The notes under the pieces are model-generated. The model saw nothing but the letters and a program-made list of their open reading frames with translations, searched no databases and was not told the origin of the DNA. From an uncultured Caryophanales bacterium (lineage in GTDB: Bacteria > Bacillota_I > Bacilli_A > RF39 > UBA660), in the NCBI GenBank assembly GCA_946402785.1, contig CAMIXP010000054.1:1-8470 (forward strand): a stretch of DNA of 8,470 bases, given 5' to 3'. Each line of letters starts with the position of its first letter. The first letter of the stretch is position 1. A program made the translations under genes and the position numbers. This document shows, in pieces, positions 1 to 6,718 of the stretch.

Positions 1-7
1 TTTCCTA

Positions 8-2500
8 CTACTTACCACAGCATTGTTTGTATTTTTTCCCTGAGCCACATGGACAAGGATCATTTCTTCCTATCTTTTGTTTTTTGATAGGTGCTTTCTT
101 TGCTTTTGTATCATCGTTATCGTTTGTTAGTAACTTTTTAGCACGTGGTTTTCTTTCGATGTTTTGTCTAATTTCTGCTTTTAATAAGAAGATAGATACA
201 TCTTTATCAATCTTTTGAAGCATAGAATCAAACATATCAAATCCTTCCATTGTATAAGCTCTTAATGGATCTTCTTGTGCATATCCTCTTAAGTGAATAC
301 CTTCTCTTAAATGAGACATGGTATTGATATGTTCTGTCCAATAGTTATCTAATACTTGAAGTGTAATAACCTTTTCGAATTCATTGGATACTACTTCTGG
401 AATATCTTTTAGTTTGTTTTCATATTCTTCGATAACTCTCTTAGAAATGAAGTCTATTACTTCACTATCACTTTGTCCTTCAATATCTTTTACTTTGATA
501 TCTTTATTTAATAGATTCTCATTTGCAAATTCTACAATATCTTTGTAGTCATCATCTGTTAGAACTCCTTCTGGAGCTAGATGGGATTTTACTAAATCTT
601 CAATATGATGTCTAAATGTTGTAAGTACCATTTCATGGATAGAGTCATTTTCAAGAATCTTATTTCTCTTTTCATAAATGATTTCTCTTTGATTGTTCAT
701 GACATCATCGTATTGAAGTAAACTTTTACGAATGTCGTAGTTGTTTCCTTCTACACGTTTTTGTGCTTGTTCTACACTACGAGTGAATGCTTTACTACGA
801 ATAGCTTGGTCTCCCATACCCATGTTTTCCATCATGGTTCCGATTCTATCTGATCCGAATCTTACCATTAAGTCATCTTTCATAGATACAAAGAATTGGG
901 TATAACCTGGATCTCCTTGACGTCCTGAACGACCACGTAACTGATTATCGATACGACGTGATTCATGACGTTCTGTACCAATAACACATAATCCACCTAA
1001 AGCTCTTACTTCATCTGATAGTTTGATATCGGTACCACGACCAGCCATATTGGTTGCGATGGTTACAGATTTACCTAAACCAATCTTAGAAATGATTTCT
1101 GCTTCTCTTTCATGGTTCTTTGCATTTAATACTTCATGTGGAATATGTTCTTTCTTTAATAAATTACTGATTAATTCAGATGTTTCAATGGCAATTGTAC
1201 CAATTAAAACTGGTTGTCCTAATTCATATTTTAATTTAACAACGTTGATGATTGCTTTATATTTTGCTTCTTTGGTTGCATATACTAAGTCTGGTTCATC
1301 AATACGGATAACTGGCATATTCGTTGGGATTTCAATAACATACATGTTATAAATCTCACGGAATTCTTCTTCTTCTGTTTTAGCAGTTCCTGTCATACCA
1401 GCTAATTTCTTATACATTCTGAATAAGTTCTGGAATGTGATGGTTGCCATTGTCTTTGTTTCTTCGTTGATCTTTACGCCTTCTTTTGCCTCAATTGCTT
1501 GATGTAGGCCATCAGAATAAGCTCTTCCTTTCATTAGACGACCTGTGAATGGATCAACAATGATTACTTCTCCATCTTGTACAACATAATCAACATCTCT
1601 TCTCATTGCATAGTTTGCACGTAATGCTTGATTAATGAAATGTAGTAGTGTCGTGTTATTGATGTCATATAGGTTATCTACATGGAATGCTTTTTCTGCC
1701 TTATCAGCACCAGATTCTGTTAGGTTAACACTATTTGTTTTTTCATCAAAGATATAGTCTGTTTCTTTCTTTAAACTCTTTGCATATTTATCAGCACCTA
1801 TATATAGGTTTTGGTTTTGCATTTCTCCACCAGAAATAATTAATGGGGTACGAGCTTCATCGATTAATACAGAGTCAACCTCATCGATAATTGCAAAATT
1901 TAATGGACGTTGTACTCTATCTTCTTTTCTAACAACCATGTTATCTCTTAAGTAGTCGAATCCTATTTCATTATTGGTTGAATATAAGATATCGCAGTTA
2001 TAAGCTTCTTGTTTTTCTTGAGCAGATAATTCTCTTTTATTAACACCTACTGTTAATCCTAGGAATTTATGAATTCCACCCATCCATTCAGCATCACGGC
2101 CAGCTAAGTATTCATTGACTGTAATGATATGTACTCCTTCTCCTGTTAAGGCATTTAAATAAGCAGGAAGTACAGCTGTTAAAGTTTTACCTTCACCAGT
2201 TTTCATTTCAGCAATGTTACCATAGTGGATTGCTAAAGCACCCAAAATTTGTACGTAGAAGTGTTTTTCACCAATTACACGGTATGCTGCTTCTCTTGCT
2301 GTTGCGAATGCTTCTACTAATATATCATCTAGGGTTTCCCCATTTCTTAATCTTTCACGGAACTCTTCTGTTTTACTTTGTAGTTCTGTATCAGTCAATT
2401 TTGAATATTCTTCGTCTAGAGCCATTACTTTTTCAGCGATTGTATTAAATCTTTTTAGCTCTTTGTATTCATGGTCAAATAACTTTTTTAAAATATTCAA
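8..2500 (-). CDS. secA: SecA, preprotein translocase ATPase (TTG start)
   Basis: This is the 830-residue motor ATPase that drives secretory preproteins through SecYEG at the cytoplasmic membrane. Visible in order: Walker A MKTGEGKT (99-106), Walker B/DEAD-type DEVD (206-209), the preprotein cross-linking region between about 225 and 345, the second helicase fold with motif VI QLRGRSGRQGD (520-530), the IRA2/helical scaffold around 700-780, a Lys-rich linker (787-809), and a complete C-terminal SEC-C zinc motif CPCGSGKKYKQCC (816-828) that in the family binds SecB or ribosomes. Length is normal for Firmicutes SecA. The start is TTG at 2500-2498: an in-frame TGA lies three codons upstream, AAGGAG (2516-2511) sits 10 nt before it, and MNILKKLFD matches the family N-terminus. 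Two TAG codons in tandem end the gene. In many Bacilli prfB follows; only 7 bases remain, so that cannot be seen. Confidence 0.98.
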   Translation of the reverse strand: MNILKKLFDHEYKELKRFNTIAEKVMALDEEYSKLTDTELQSKTEEFRERLRNGETLDDILVEAFATAREAAYRVIGEKHFYVQILGALAIHYGNIAEMKTGEGKTLTAVLPAYLNALTGEGVHIITVNEYLAGRDAEWMGGIHKFLGLTVGVNKRELSAQEKQEAYNCDILYSTNNEIGFDYLRDNMVVRKEDRVQRPLNFAIIDEVDSVLIDEARTPLIISGGEMQNQNLYIGADKYAKSLKKETDYIFDEKTNSVNLTESGADKAEKAFHVDNLYDINNTTLLHFINQALRANYAMRRDVDYVVQDGEVIIVDPFTGRLMKGRAYSDGLHQAIEAKEGVKINEETKTMATITFQNLFRMYKKLAGMTGTAKTEEEEFREIYNMYVIEIPTNMPVIRIDEPDLVYATKEAKYKAIINVVKLKYELGQPVLIGTIAIETSELISNLLKKEHIPHEVLNAKNHEREAEIISKIGLGKSVTIATNMAGRGTDIKLSDEVRALGGLCVIGTERHESRRIDNQLRGRSGRQGDPGYTQFFVSMKDDLMVRFGSDRIGTMMENMGMGDQAIRSKAFTRSVEQAQKRVEGNNYDIRKSLLQYDDVMNNQREIIYEKRNKILENDSIHEMVLTTFRHHIEDLVKSHLAPEGVLTDDDYKDIVEFANENLLNKDIKVKDIEGQSDSEVIDFISKRVIEEYENKLKDIPEVVSNEFEKVITLQVLDNYWTEHINTMSHLREGIHLRGYAQEDPLRAYTMEGFDMFDSMLQKIDKDVSIFLLKAEIRQNIERKPRAKKLLTNDNDDTKAKKAPIKKQKIGRNDPCPCGSGKKYKQCCGK

Positions 2501-2525
2501 GTGTAATCAACTCCTTCAAGTACAT

Positions 2526-2534
2526 ATTTTACCA
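2526..2534 (-). promoter_or_regulatory. Predicted extended -10 promoter of secA
   Basis: On the minus strand this reads TGGTAAAAT, that is TG-n plus a 5/6 match to TATAAT. It lies directly after the T-tract of the hpf terminator, and no good -35 box is visible. Transcription would begin near 2519, giving a leader of about 19 nt that starts almost at the Shine-Dalgarno. This is prediction from sequence only. Confidence 0.5.
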
Positions 2535-2571
2535 AAAAAAAGAGAGAAATAAAAGATATTTCGTCTCCTTT
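2534..2571 (-). terminator. Intrinsic terminator after hpf
   Basis: Read on the minus strand, the arm AAAGGAGA-C-GAAATA (2571-2557, with one bulged C at 2563) pairs with TATTTCTCTCTTTT, leaving a loop of about 5 nt. A run of T residues follows (2541-2534). It begins 13 bases after the hpf stop and ends where the secA promoter begins, so hpf and secA look like separate units with some possible read-through. Confidence 0.7.
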
Positions 2572-2584
2572 AATAGTTTGTATT

Positions 2585-3118
2585 CTATTCTGATTCAATT
2601 ACTCCATAGTTTCCGTCTGTTCTCTTATATACTACACATGGAGCATTTGTCTCACTATCTTTATACATATAGAATTGGTGTCCAAGTAATTCCATTTGAA
2701 GGATTGCCTCTTCCTCGTTCATTGGTTTTACTTCGATTGTTTTTCTTTTTACAATTTTATTTGTTTCTTTTTCTTCTGCATCTAACTCTATACTATCAAA
2801 GTTGAAGTCATAGCTTGGTTGTACCTTTTTAGACATAAGTCTAGTCTTATTTTTTCTTACTTGTCTTTCTAGCTTATCAATTGTCTTATCAACTGCAGCA
2901 TAGAAGTCTTCTTGCGTTTCCTCCGATCTTAGAATAAATGATTTTAATGGGATTGTAATTTCCACTGTATCTTCGTGTCCTTTTACTTTTACTATGACGT
3001 GTGCGTGAACATTTTCACTATTTTCTAGGTATTTATCTAACTTACCAATCTTTTCTTCAATATAACTACGCATAGCATCTGTAATTTTAATTTTTTCGCC
3101 ACGTATTTGAATTTCCAT
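2585..3118 (-). CDS. hpf: Long-form ribosome hibernation promoting factor
   Basis: This 177-residue protein has the long HPF architecture of Gram-positive bacteria. The N-terminal ribosome-binding domain of the YfiA/RaiA fold (about 1-100, starting MEIQIRGEKIKITDAM) is followed by an acidic linker (about 101-120) and the C-terminal dimerisation domain (about 121-175), recognisable by VKPMNEEEAILQMELLGH (130-147) and VVYKRTDGNYGVIE (162-175). In the family, the N-domain sits in the 30S decoding groove of idle ribosomes, blocking mRNA and tRNA, and two C-domains join two 70S particles into a 100S dimer. The start is supported by a strong AAAGGAGGAG Shine-Dalgarno. The stop is TAG. It lies just upstream of secA, an arrangement also common in Bacilli. 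A terminator on each side makes it probably monocistronic, which fits a gene controlled by growth phase, although no stress-sigma promoter is evident. Confidence 0.97.
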   Translation of the reverse strand: MEIQIRGEKIKITDAMRSYIEEKIGKLDKYLENSENVHAHVIVKVKGHEDTVEITIPLKSFILRSEETQEDFYAAVDKTIDKLERQVRKNKTRLMSKKVQPSYDFNFDSIELDAEEKETNKIVKRKTIEVKPMNEEEAILQMELLGHQFYMYKDSETNAPCVVYKRTDGNYGVIESE

Positions 3119-3143
3119 TAAATATCTCCTCCTTTATACTTTT

Positions 3144-3152
3144 ATTATACCA
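3144..3152 (-). promoter_or_regulatory. Predicted extended -10 promoter of hpf
   Basis: The minus strand reads TGGTATAAT, a perfect TATAAT with an upstream TGn. The region 17 bases further up shows no convincing -35 box, and it falls in the tail of the tagO terminator. A start site near 3137 would give a leader of about 18-19 nt, just long enough for the AAAGGAGGAG ribosome site. Confidence 0.6.
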
Positions 3153-3161
3153 AAGCATAAT

Positions 3162-3190
3162 AAAAAATACCACTAATTTATAGTGATATT
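3162..3190 (-). terminator. Intrinsic terminator after tagO
   Basis: A 10-bp stem AATATCACTA/TAGTGGTATT (3190-3181 with 3175-3166, one G-U pair) closes a 5-nt loop and is followed by a T-tract (3167-3162) on the minus strand. It starts 18 bases after the tagO stop codon and runs straight into the hpf promoter. Confidence 0.85.
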
Positions 3191-3208
3191 TCTTTTAAAA
3201 CCTTTATT

Positions 3209-4306
3209 TTACTTTGATTTTTCTTTCTTTTTGATTTTTAATTTTGATTCTATCTTTTTCATGATTTGTGGGTTTTTATCTGAAATAATACTTGTATGGA
3301 ATACAAACCATGCGACTAAGATAAAGATAATAATAAACATGATTTGTCCAATCTTAGGATCTTTTAATACAAATACTAAGGTTGCGGCTGCGAATAAAAT
3401 GTTGATTGCATAGATAATTAATACGGTTGTTACATGAGAGAAATTCATTCCGAGTAACTGGTGATGTAGATGTTGCCTATCTGCTTGGAATGGTGTTTGT
3501 CCTTTTAATAATCTTCTAATAATTGCGAATAAGGTATCTAAGATAGGAATTGCTAAGATAGATACTGGTACAAAGAAGGATATTAAAGCTGGTCCTTTGA
3601 ATTCTAGTAATGTAATAATAGCAATGATGAATCCCATGAAGGTTGCTCCATCTCCTGCAAATATCTTTGCTGGATGGAAGTTATGGAATAAAAATCCTAG
3701 AGTTGATCCTAACATAATTAGTGTTAATGTCATAACTAAGCTTCCAAATCTTCCTTGATAAGCTCCTATGATAGCAATTGTGATATAGAAAATGGTGCAA
3801 ATACCACCACTTAATCCATCTAATCCATCGATTAAATTAATAATATTGGTACATGCTACGATAAATAATATCGTTATTGGATAAGCTAATATTCCAAAAT
3901 CAAAGGTATATCCAAATGCTGTAATAACATCTAAAAGAATTCCTCCATAGAATACAATGACACAAGCTGCTACAATTTGTGCAAGTAATTTGTGTGTTGC
4001 TTTAATTGGATTAATATCATCTACTATGGATGATAATATAATAATGAAACTACCAATTAAGATAGAATTCATTCTTACACTTTGTTCTCCAAACAACATA
4101 TATCCAAATAAGAATGCTAAAAAGATTCCAACAGCTCCTAATTTTGGAGTTGCTTTTTTATGAATATGTCTGTTTTCTTCTTCTGATCTTGGATTATCCA
4201 TCGCATTAACATGTACTGCGACTTTTCTCATTAAAAACATGATAACTGCAGAAAATAAAAATGTTACTAATACTATTTTTGCTGCAGACCATAATTGGGC
4301 GTTCAT
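3209..4306 (-). CDS. tagO: Undecaprenyl-phosphate GlcNAc-1-phosphate transferase (TagO/WecA type)
   Basis: This 365-residue, roughly ten-span membrane enzyme belongs to the MraY/WecA polyprenyl-phosphate sugar-1-phosphate transferase family. Visible motifs are DDINPIKATHK (96-106, the metal-binding DD pair), NIINLIDGLDGLSGG (154-168), PAKIFAGDGATFMG (212-225) and the family's C-terminal ADRQHLHHQLLG (275-286). It most likely loads GlcNAc-1-P from UDP-GlcNAc onto undecaprenyl phosphate, the first step of wall teichoic acid or another wall polysaccharide. No downstream glycan genes are in the window, so the final polymer is unknown and the symbol is by analogy. MraY is less likely because the HLHH/ADR motif is of the WecA/TagO type. 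The third motif is unusual: GDGAT replaces the common GDTGS. The C-terminus ends in a Lys-rich cytoplasmic tail (350-365). The ribosome site is the modest GAAGGGA. The gene follows the mbl-type actin, but a terminator and a promoter separate the two. Confidence 0.9.
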   Translation of the reverse strand: MNAQLWSAAKIVLVTFLFSAVIMFLMRKVAVHVNAMDNPRSEEENRHIHKKATPKLGAVGIFLAFLFGYMLFGEQSVRMNSILIGSFIIILSSIVDDINPIKATHKLLAQIVAACVIVFYGGILLDVITAFGYTFDFGILAYPITILFIVACTNIINLIDGLDGLSGGICTIFYITIAIIGAYQGRFGSLVMTLTLIMLGSTLGFLFHNFHPAKIFAGDGATFMGFIIAIITLLEFKGPALISFFVPVSILAIPILDTLFAIIRRLLKGQTPFQADRQHLHHQLLGMNFSHVTTVLIIYAINILFAAATLVFVLKDPKIGQIMFIIIFILVAWFVFHTSIISDKNPQIMKKIESKLKIKKKEKSK

Positions 4307-4329
4307 AGAATTCCCTTCTTTCTAAGAAA

Positions 4330-4357
4330 ATTATATCAAATTTATGATAAATGCAAA
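4330..4357 (-). promoter_or_regulatory. Predicted tagO promoter
   Basis: On the minus strand a weak -35 TTTGCA (4357-4352), a 16-bp spacer and a perfect -10 TATAAT (4335-4330) preceded by TGA (4338-4336) form an extended -10 promoter. The expected start is near 4323, about 17 nt before the ATG. Confidence 0.6.
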
Positions 4358-4358
4358 A

Positions 4359-4380
4359 GAAAAAACCAATTATTCTTGGT
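4359..4380 (-). terminator. Intrinsic terminator with the mbl stop codon in its loop
   Basis: The minus strand forms ACCAA/TTGGT (4380-4376 with 4369-4365) around the 6-nt loop GAATAA, followed by TTTTTTC. The loop holds the final Glu codon and the TAA stop of the gene, so the 5' arm is coding. The stem is short (5 bp), which is the main doubt. Confidence 0.55.
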
Positions 4381-5365
4381 CTTCTTCTAATCTCTTAATA
4401 TCATTTAATAAAATACCACATCCATCTGCTACACATGTTAGAGGTGACTCTGCAATTAATGCTGGTATTGTTAGTTCATCTTCCATGACATCTACAAGTC
4501 CTGTCAGTAAGGATCCTCCTCCTGTTAAGATGACTCCTTTTTCTACGATATCAGCTGCTAATTCTGGAGGAGTTTGCTCTAAGACACTCTTTGTTGCCTT
4601 GATCATTTTGTTAACTCCGTCTTTTAATGCTTCTTTGATTTCTTCTTGACTGATATCAATTGCATCAGGAAGTCCTGTTAAAAGGTTTCTTCCTTTTACT
4701 TCCATTTTTGTTTTTTTACTTGCTTTGTGAACATTTGCAAAATTGATCTTAATATCTTCTGCAGTTGGTTCTCCAATTAATAATTTATATTTTTCTCTTA
4801 TATATTTGATAATGTCTTGATTTAAGGCATTTCCTGCTACTTTTACAGAGGCTGATGATACAATTCCGTTTAAAGATAATACGGCAATATCCGTTGTTCC
4901 TCCTCCAATATCTAGTACCATGTTTGCTGTTGGTTTCGTAATATCCATTCCTACTCCAATGGCAGCTACTTTTGGTTCTTCTTCTATATATACCTTTCTT
5001 GCACCCATTCTTTCTGCTGCTTCTTTAATAGCATTCTTTTCTACTTGCGTAATATTGGTTGGGCAACAAATAAGAATTCTAGGTCTTGTGAATAAGTTCC
5101 TTGCTTTTATTTTTTTAATGAAGGTATCTAGCATAATTTCAGTTAATTCAAAATCTGCAATGACTCCATCTTTTAGGGGTCTAATTACTTTTACGTTTTC
5201 TGGTGTTCTACCGACCATTTCATTTGCTTCTTTTCCTACTGCGATTACTTTTTTTGTTTCTGTTTCTACAACAACGACACTTGGTTCATTTAAAACGATT
5301 CCTCGTCCTTTAACATAAATTAATACGTTTGCTGTTCCTAAGTCGATTCCGATGTCTCTTGCCAT
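4370..5365 (-). CDS. mbl: MreB-family actin, Mbl type
   Basis: This 331-residue bacterial actin forms membrane-bound filaments that direct peptidoglycan synthesis in non-spherical cells. Nucleotide-site motifs are all present: phosphate-1 DLGTANV (8-14), the acidic EEEPKVAAIG stretch (128-137), phosphate-2 DIGGGTTDIAV (152-162), TAEDIK (201-206) and the adenosine motif GVILTGGGSLL (277-287). The N-terminus MARDIGIDLGTANVLI resembles B. subtilis Mbl (ARDIGIDLGTANVLI) more than MreB (GARDLGIDLGTANTLV), which decides the call; the symbol is still by similarity only. No mreC or mreD follows, again as for Mbl rather than MreB. Start: ATG with GGGGAGG ending 8 nt upstream. It sits between a terminator and its own terminator, so it appears monocistronic. 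It acts in the same envelope process as MurA and TagO on either side. Confidence 0.93.
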   Translation of the reverse strand: MARDIGIDLGTANVLIYVKGRGIVLNEPSVVVVETETKKVIAVGKEANEMVGRTPENVKVIRPLKDGVIADFELTEIMLDTFIKKIKARNLFTRPRILICCPTNITQVEKNAIKEAAERMGARKVYIEEEPKVAAIGVGMDITKPTANMVLDIGGGTTDIAVLSLNGIVSSASVKVAGNALNQDIIKYIREKYKLLIGEPTAEDIKINFANVHKASKKTKMEVKGRNLLTGLPDAIDISQEEIKEALKDGVNKMIKATKSVLEQTPPELAADIVEKGVILTGGGSLLTGLVDVMEDELTIPALIAESPLTCVADGCGILLNDIKRLEEDQE

Positions 5366-5386
5366 AATTTCATCCTCCCCATTCTC

Positions 5387-5395
5387 ATATTATCA
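5387..5395 (-). promoter_or_regulatory. Predicted extended -10 promoter of mbl
   Basis: The minus strand reads TGATAATAT, which can be seen as TGA plus TAATAT, or as GATAAT one register up. No convincing -35 is visible in the A/T-rich stretch behind it. A start near 5380 would leave about a 15-nt leader beginning at the GGGGAGG ribosome site. Confidence 0.4.
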
Positions 5396-5414
5396 TATTT
5401 TTTTTGAAATTTAT

Positions 5415-5442
5415 AAAAAAAAGAAGATTTCTCTTCTTTTTT
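5415..5442 (-). terminator. Intrinsic terminator after the YwzB-like gene
   Basis: A perfect 11-bp stem AAAAAAGAAGA/TCTTCTTTTTT (5442-5432 with 5427-5417) closes a GAAA tetraloop and continues into further T residues. The first two stem bases are the last two bases of the TAA stop. It ends the three-gene unit before mbl. The stem is A/U-rich and nearly symmetric, so it could also work weakly on the other strand. Confidence 0.75.
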
Positions 5443-5641
5443 ATAATATATGTACGGATGTGATTAAATCATAGAAGAAATTCGTTACTAGATAGATCAT
5501 AGATAGTCCTACTAAGAAATAGAATATTTTTGCTTGTAGAGGATTCACGTTCTTTTTAAAGATTTGATTGACATTAACTGTATCCATCGTCCAAATAACT
5601 ACAATGGTTACAACGAAATATAATAGAAATTTAAATGTCAT
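5441..5641 (-). CDS. YwzB-like (DUF1146) small membrane protein
   Basis: This 66-residue protein has two predicted membrane spans, about 4-21 and 40-59. The pattern fits the DUF1146/YwzB family of Bacilli: a Trp and aromatic residues in span 1, a short loop with F.KK (28-31), a QAK(I)FYFLVGLS entry to span 2, and a VTNFFYDL ending that corresponds to the family's VSNF.LDY. The molecular function of the family is unknown. In B. subtilis ywzB lies between the atp operon and murAA, so finding a relative here, near murA, is a conserved association although the order differs. Its ATG overlaps the rpiB stop (ATGA), with GAGG 7 nt upstream, so translation is probably coupled to rpiB. It is the last gene of its unit. 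Confidence 0.8.
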   Translation of the reverse strand: MTFKFLLYFVVTIVVIWTMDTVNVNQIFKKNVNPLQAKIFYFLVGLSMIYLVTNFFYDLITSVHIL

Positions 5642-6078
5642 GCTCTGTCCTCGTAATCTTTGATCATTTTTCTTCTACGAATATGTTTTTCTTCTTCGGA
5701 TGCTGGCGTTTCTACAAATGTTTTTACTAATTCCAATGCTTTTTCTACTGGCATCTTTTCTCCGAAAGCAATGATATTCGAATCATTATCGTTTCTAGTT
5801 GCCACTACATCTTCTATGCTATCTACTTTGGCGCAACGAATTCCCTTTACTTTGTTGCAAGCAATACTGATTCCAATTCCTGTTCCACAGATAGCAACTC
5901 CAAAATCTACATCGTTTTTTAATACATGATCTGTTAATTTAAATGCATAATATGGATAATCTGTTGAATCTTCTGTATGTGTTCCATAATCTTCTACTTC
6001 ATATTGATCTTTTAATAATTGGATTAATTGATTTTTTAATTTATATCCTCTATGATCACTTGCAAATCCTATTTTCAT
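5638..6078 (-). CDS. rpiB: Ribose-5-phosphate isomerase B-type protein (RpiB/LacAB family)
   Basis: This 146-residue soluble protein belongs to the RpiB/LacA/LacB sugar-phosphate isomerase family, which interconverts ribose-5-P and ribulose-5-P (RpiB) or isomerises galactose-6-P (LacAB). Seen here: N-terminal KIGFASDHRGY (2-12), DYP (40-42), the catalytic loop ICGTGIGISIACNK (63-76) with the proton-transfer Cys64 and Thr66, and Arg residues of the phosphate site near the C-terminus (HIRRRKMIKDYE). The segment TRNDNDSNIIAFG (94-106) aligns with TREHNDTNILAMG of B. subtilis, putting Asp97 where the ring-opening His usually stands. As a single copy without lac genes nearby, RpiB is likelier than LacA or LacB, but this substitution leaves the exact substrate open. 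Its ATG overlaps the upstream stop (ATGA), and AAGGAG lies 9 nt before it. Confidence 0.9.
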   Translation of the reverse strand: MKIGFASDHRGYKLKNQLIQLLKDQYEVEDYGTHTEDSTDYPYYAFKLTDHVLKNDVDFGVAICGTGIGISIACNKVKGIRCAKVDSIEDVVATRNDNDSNIIAFGEKMPVEKALELVKTFVETPASEEEKHIRRRKMIKDYEDRA

Positions 6079-6650
6079 ACTTTTTTTCTCCTTTTTAATA
6101 ATTGAAAGTTTAGATCTCCAAAACTCTGTGCTAAATGTGTATAATCAATTCCATCGATACGGTCGTAATACTCTGCTCTTTGGATTTTGTTTGCTAAAGC
6201 ATCTAGTCCAGTAATTGTGGTTGGTAAATCCCATTCATATCCTGATTCTACTTTCATTGTTTTTGATAGTACATAAGTTTTTCCATTTTCAACATTTTTT
6301 ACCATGGGTCTATAACTTACATAAAAGCTTCCTGGATAGATTCTGGCACCCGAAAAATTACAGGTTATCATTTTCTTGGCTCTTTGATTTTTGATTCCTG
6401 GGTAGACTTTTACAACTTCTCCTGGAAATAGTATTTCACTTGTATTAGCTGTTATAAAATCAAATCTATCTTTTTCAATCTGATGATAAATACTATCAAT
6501 CGAATTTCCATAATAGCTTTCTATTGTTTCTATTGCTAGGGGATCTGTTCCCATTTGTTCTAAGATGTTGTTGTACTGTGCTATTAGTTCTGGATGATTC
6601 TCTTTTTCTATTTCATCTAATGTTTTTTCTTCGAATGCTTTCTTTTCCAT
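6075..6650 (-). CDS. Unrecognised 191-residue protein with an eL24-like C-FSG--IYPG motif
   Basis: I do not recognise this family. I start it at the ATG at 6650-6648, which has AGGAG and GGGGAG just upstream; in-frame ATGs at 6668 and 6692 would lie at or before the predicted transcription start. The protein has no signal peptide or membrane span. The N-terminal 70 residues are acidic and look helical (many Glu, Asp, Ile, Tyr). The middle (about 74-145) looks beta-rich with LFPGEVVKVYPG and ITCNFSGARIYPGSFYVSYRP (a hydrophobic, aromatic stretch from 95 to 115). The C-terminus is basic (LLKRRKKV). The C-FSG--IYPG string (97-107) resembles the N-terminus of eukaryotic ribosomal protein eL24, but only one Cys is present. 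It is first in a unit with rpiB and the YwzB-like gene, overlapping rpiB by 4 bases, and follows rpmE. No function is claimed. Confidence 0.85.
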   Translation of the reverse strand: MEKKAFEEKTLDEIEKENHPELIAQYNNILEQMGTDPLAIETIESYYGNSIDSIYHQIEKDRFDFITANTSEILFPGEVVKVYPGIKNQRAKKMITCNFSGARIYPGSFYVSYRPMVKNVENGKTYVLSKTMKVESGYEWDLPTTITGLDALANKIQRAEYYDRIDGIDYTHLAQSFGDLNFQLLKRRKKV

Positions 6651-6674
6651 TATGCTCCTACTCCCCATGCATTC

Positions 6675-6683
6675 ATTATAGCA
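6675..6683 (-). promoter_or_regulatory. Predicted extended -10 promoter of the three-gene unit
   Basis: The minus strand reads TGCTATAAT, a perfect -10 with TGn, placed 10 bases after the T-tract of the rpmE terminator. The -35 position falls in that T-tract and has no good match. A start near 6668 gives an 18-nt leader for the unknown gene, followed by rpiB and the YwzB-like gene on the same transcript. Confidence 0.6.
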
Positions 6684-6693
6684 TACAAGCAAG

Positions 6694-6718
6694 AAAAAAA
6701 GCAGATATTATTCTGCTT
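6694..6718 (-). terminator. Intrinsic terminator with the rpmE stop codon in its loop
   Basis: A 7-bp stem AAGCAGA/TCTGCTT (6718-6712 with 6705-6699) encloses the 6-nt loop ATAATA and is followed by TTTTTTT. The TAA stop of rpmE (6710-6708) lies in the loop, and the 5' arm encodes the last residues of L31. Confidence 0.8.

Noticed and set aside
27..1352. Plus-strand open frames opposite secA (27-218, 1023-1352).
   Set aside because: They are antisense to conserved secA codons, lack a ribosome site, and translate into low-complexity hydrophobic or Ser-rich sequence without family features.
6075..6692. Longer start of the unknown gene at 6692 (MLVCYNECMGSRSIMEKK).
   Set aside because: The extra codons cover the -10 element and the expected transcription start, and the good ribosome site is in front of the ATG at 6650.
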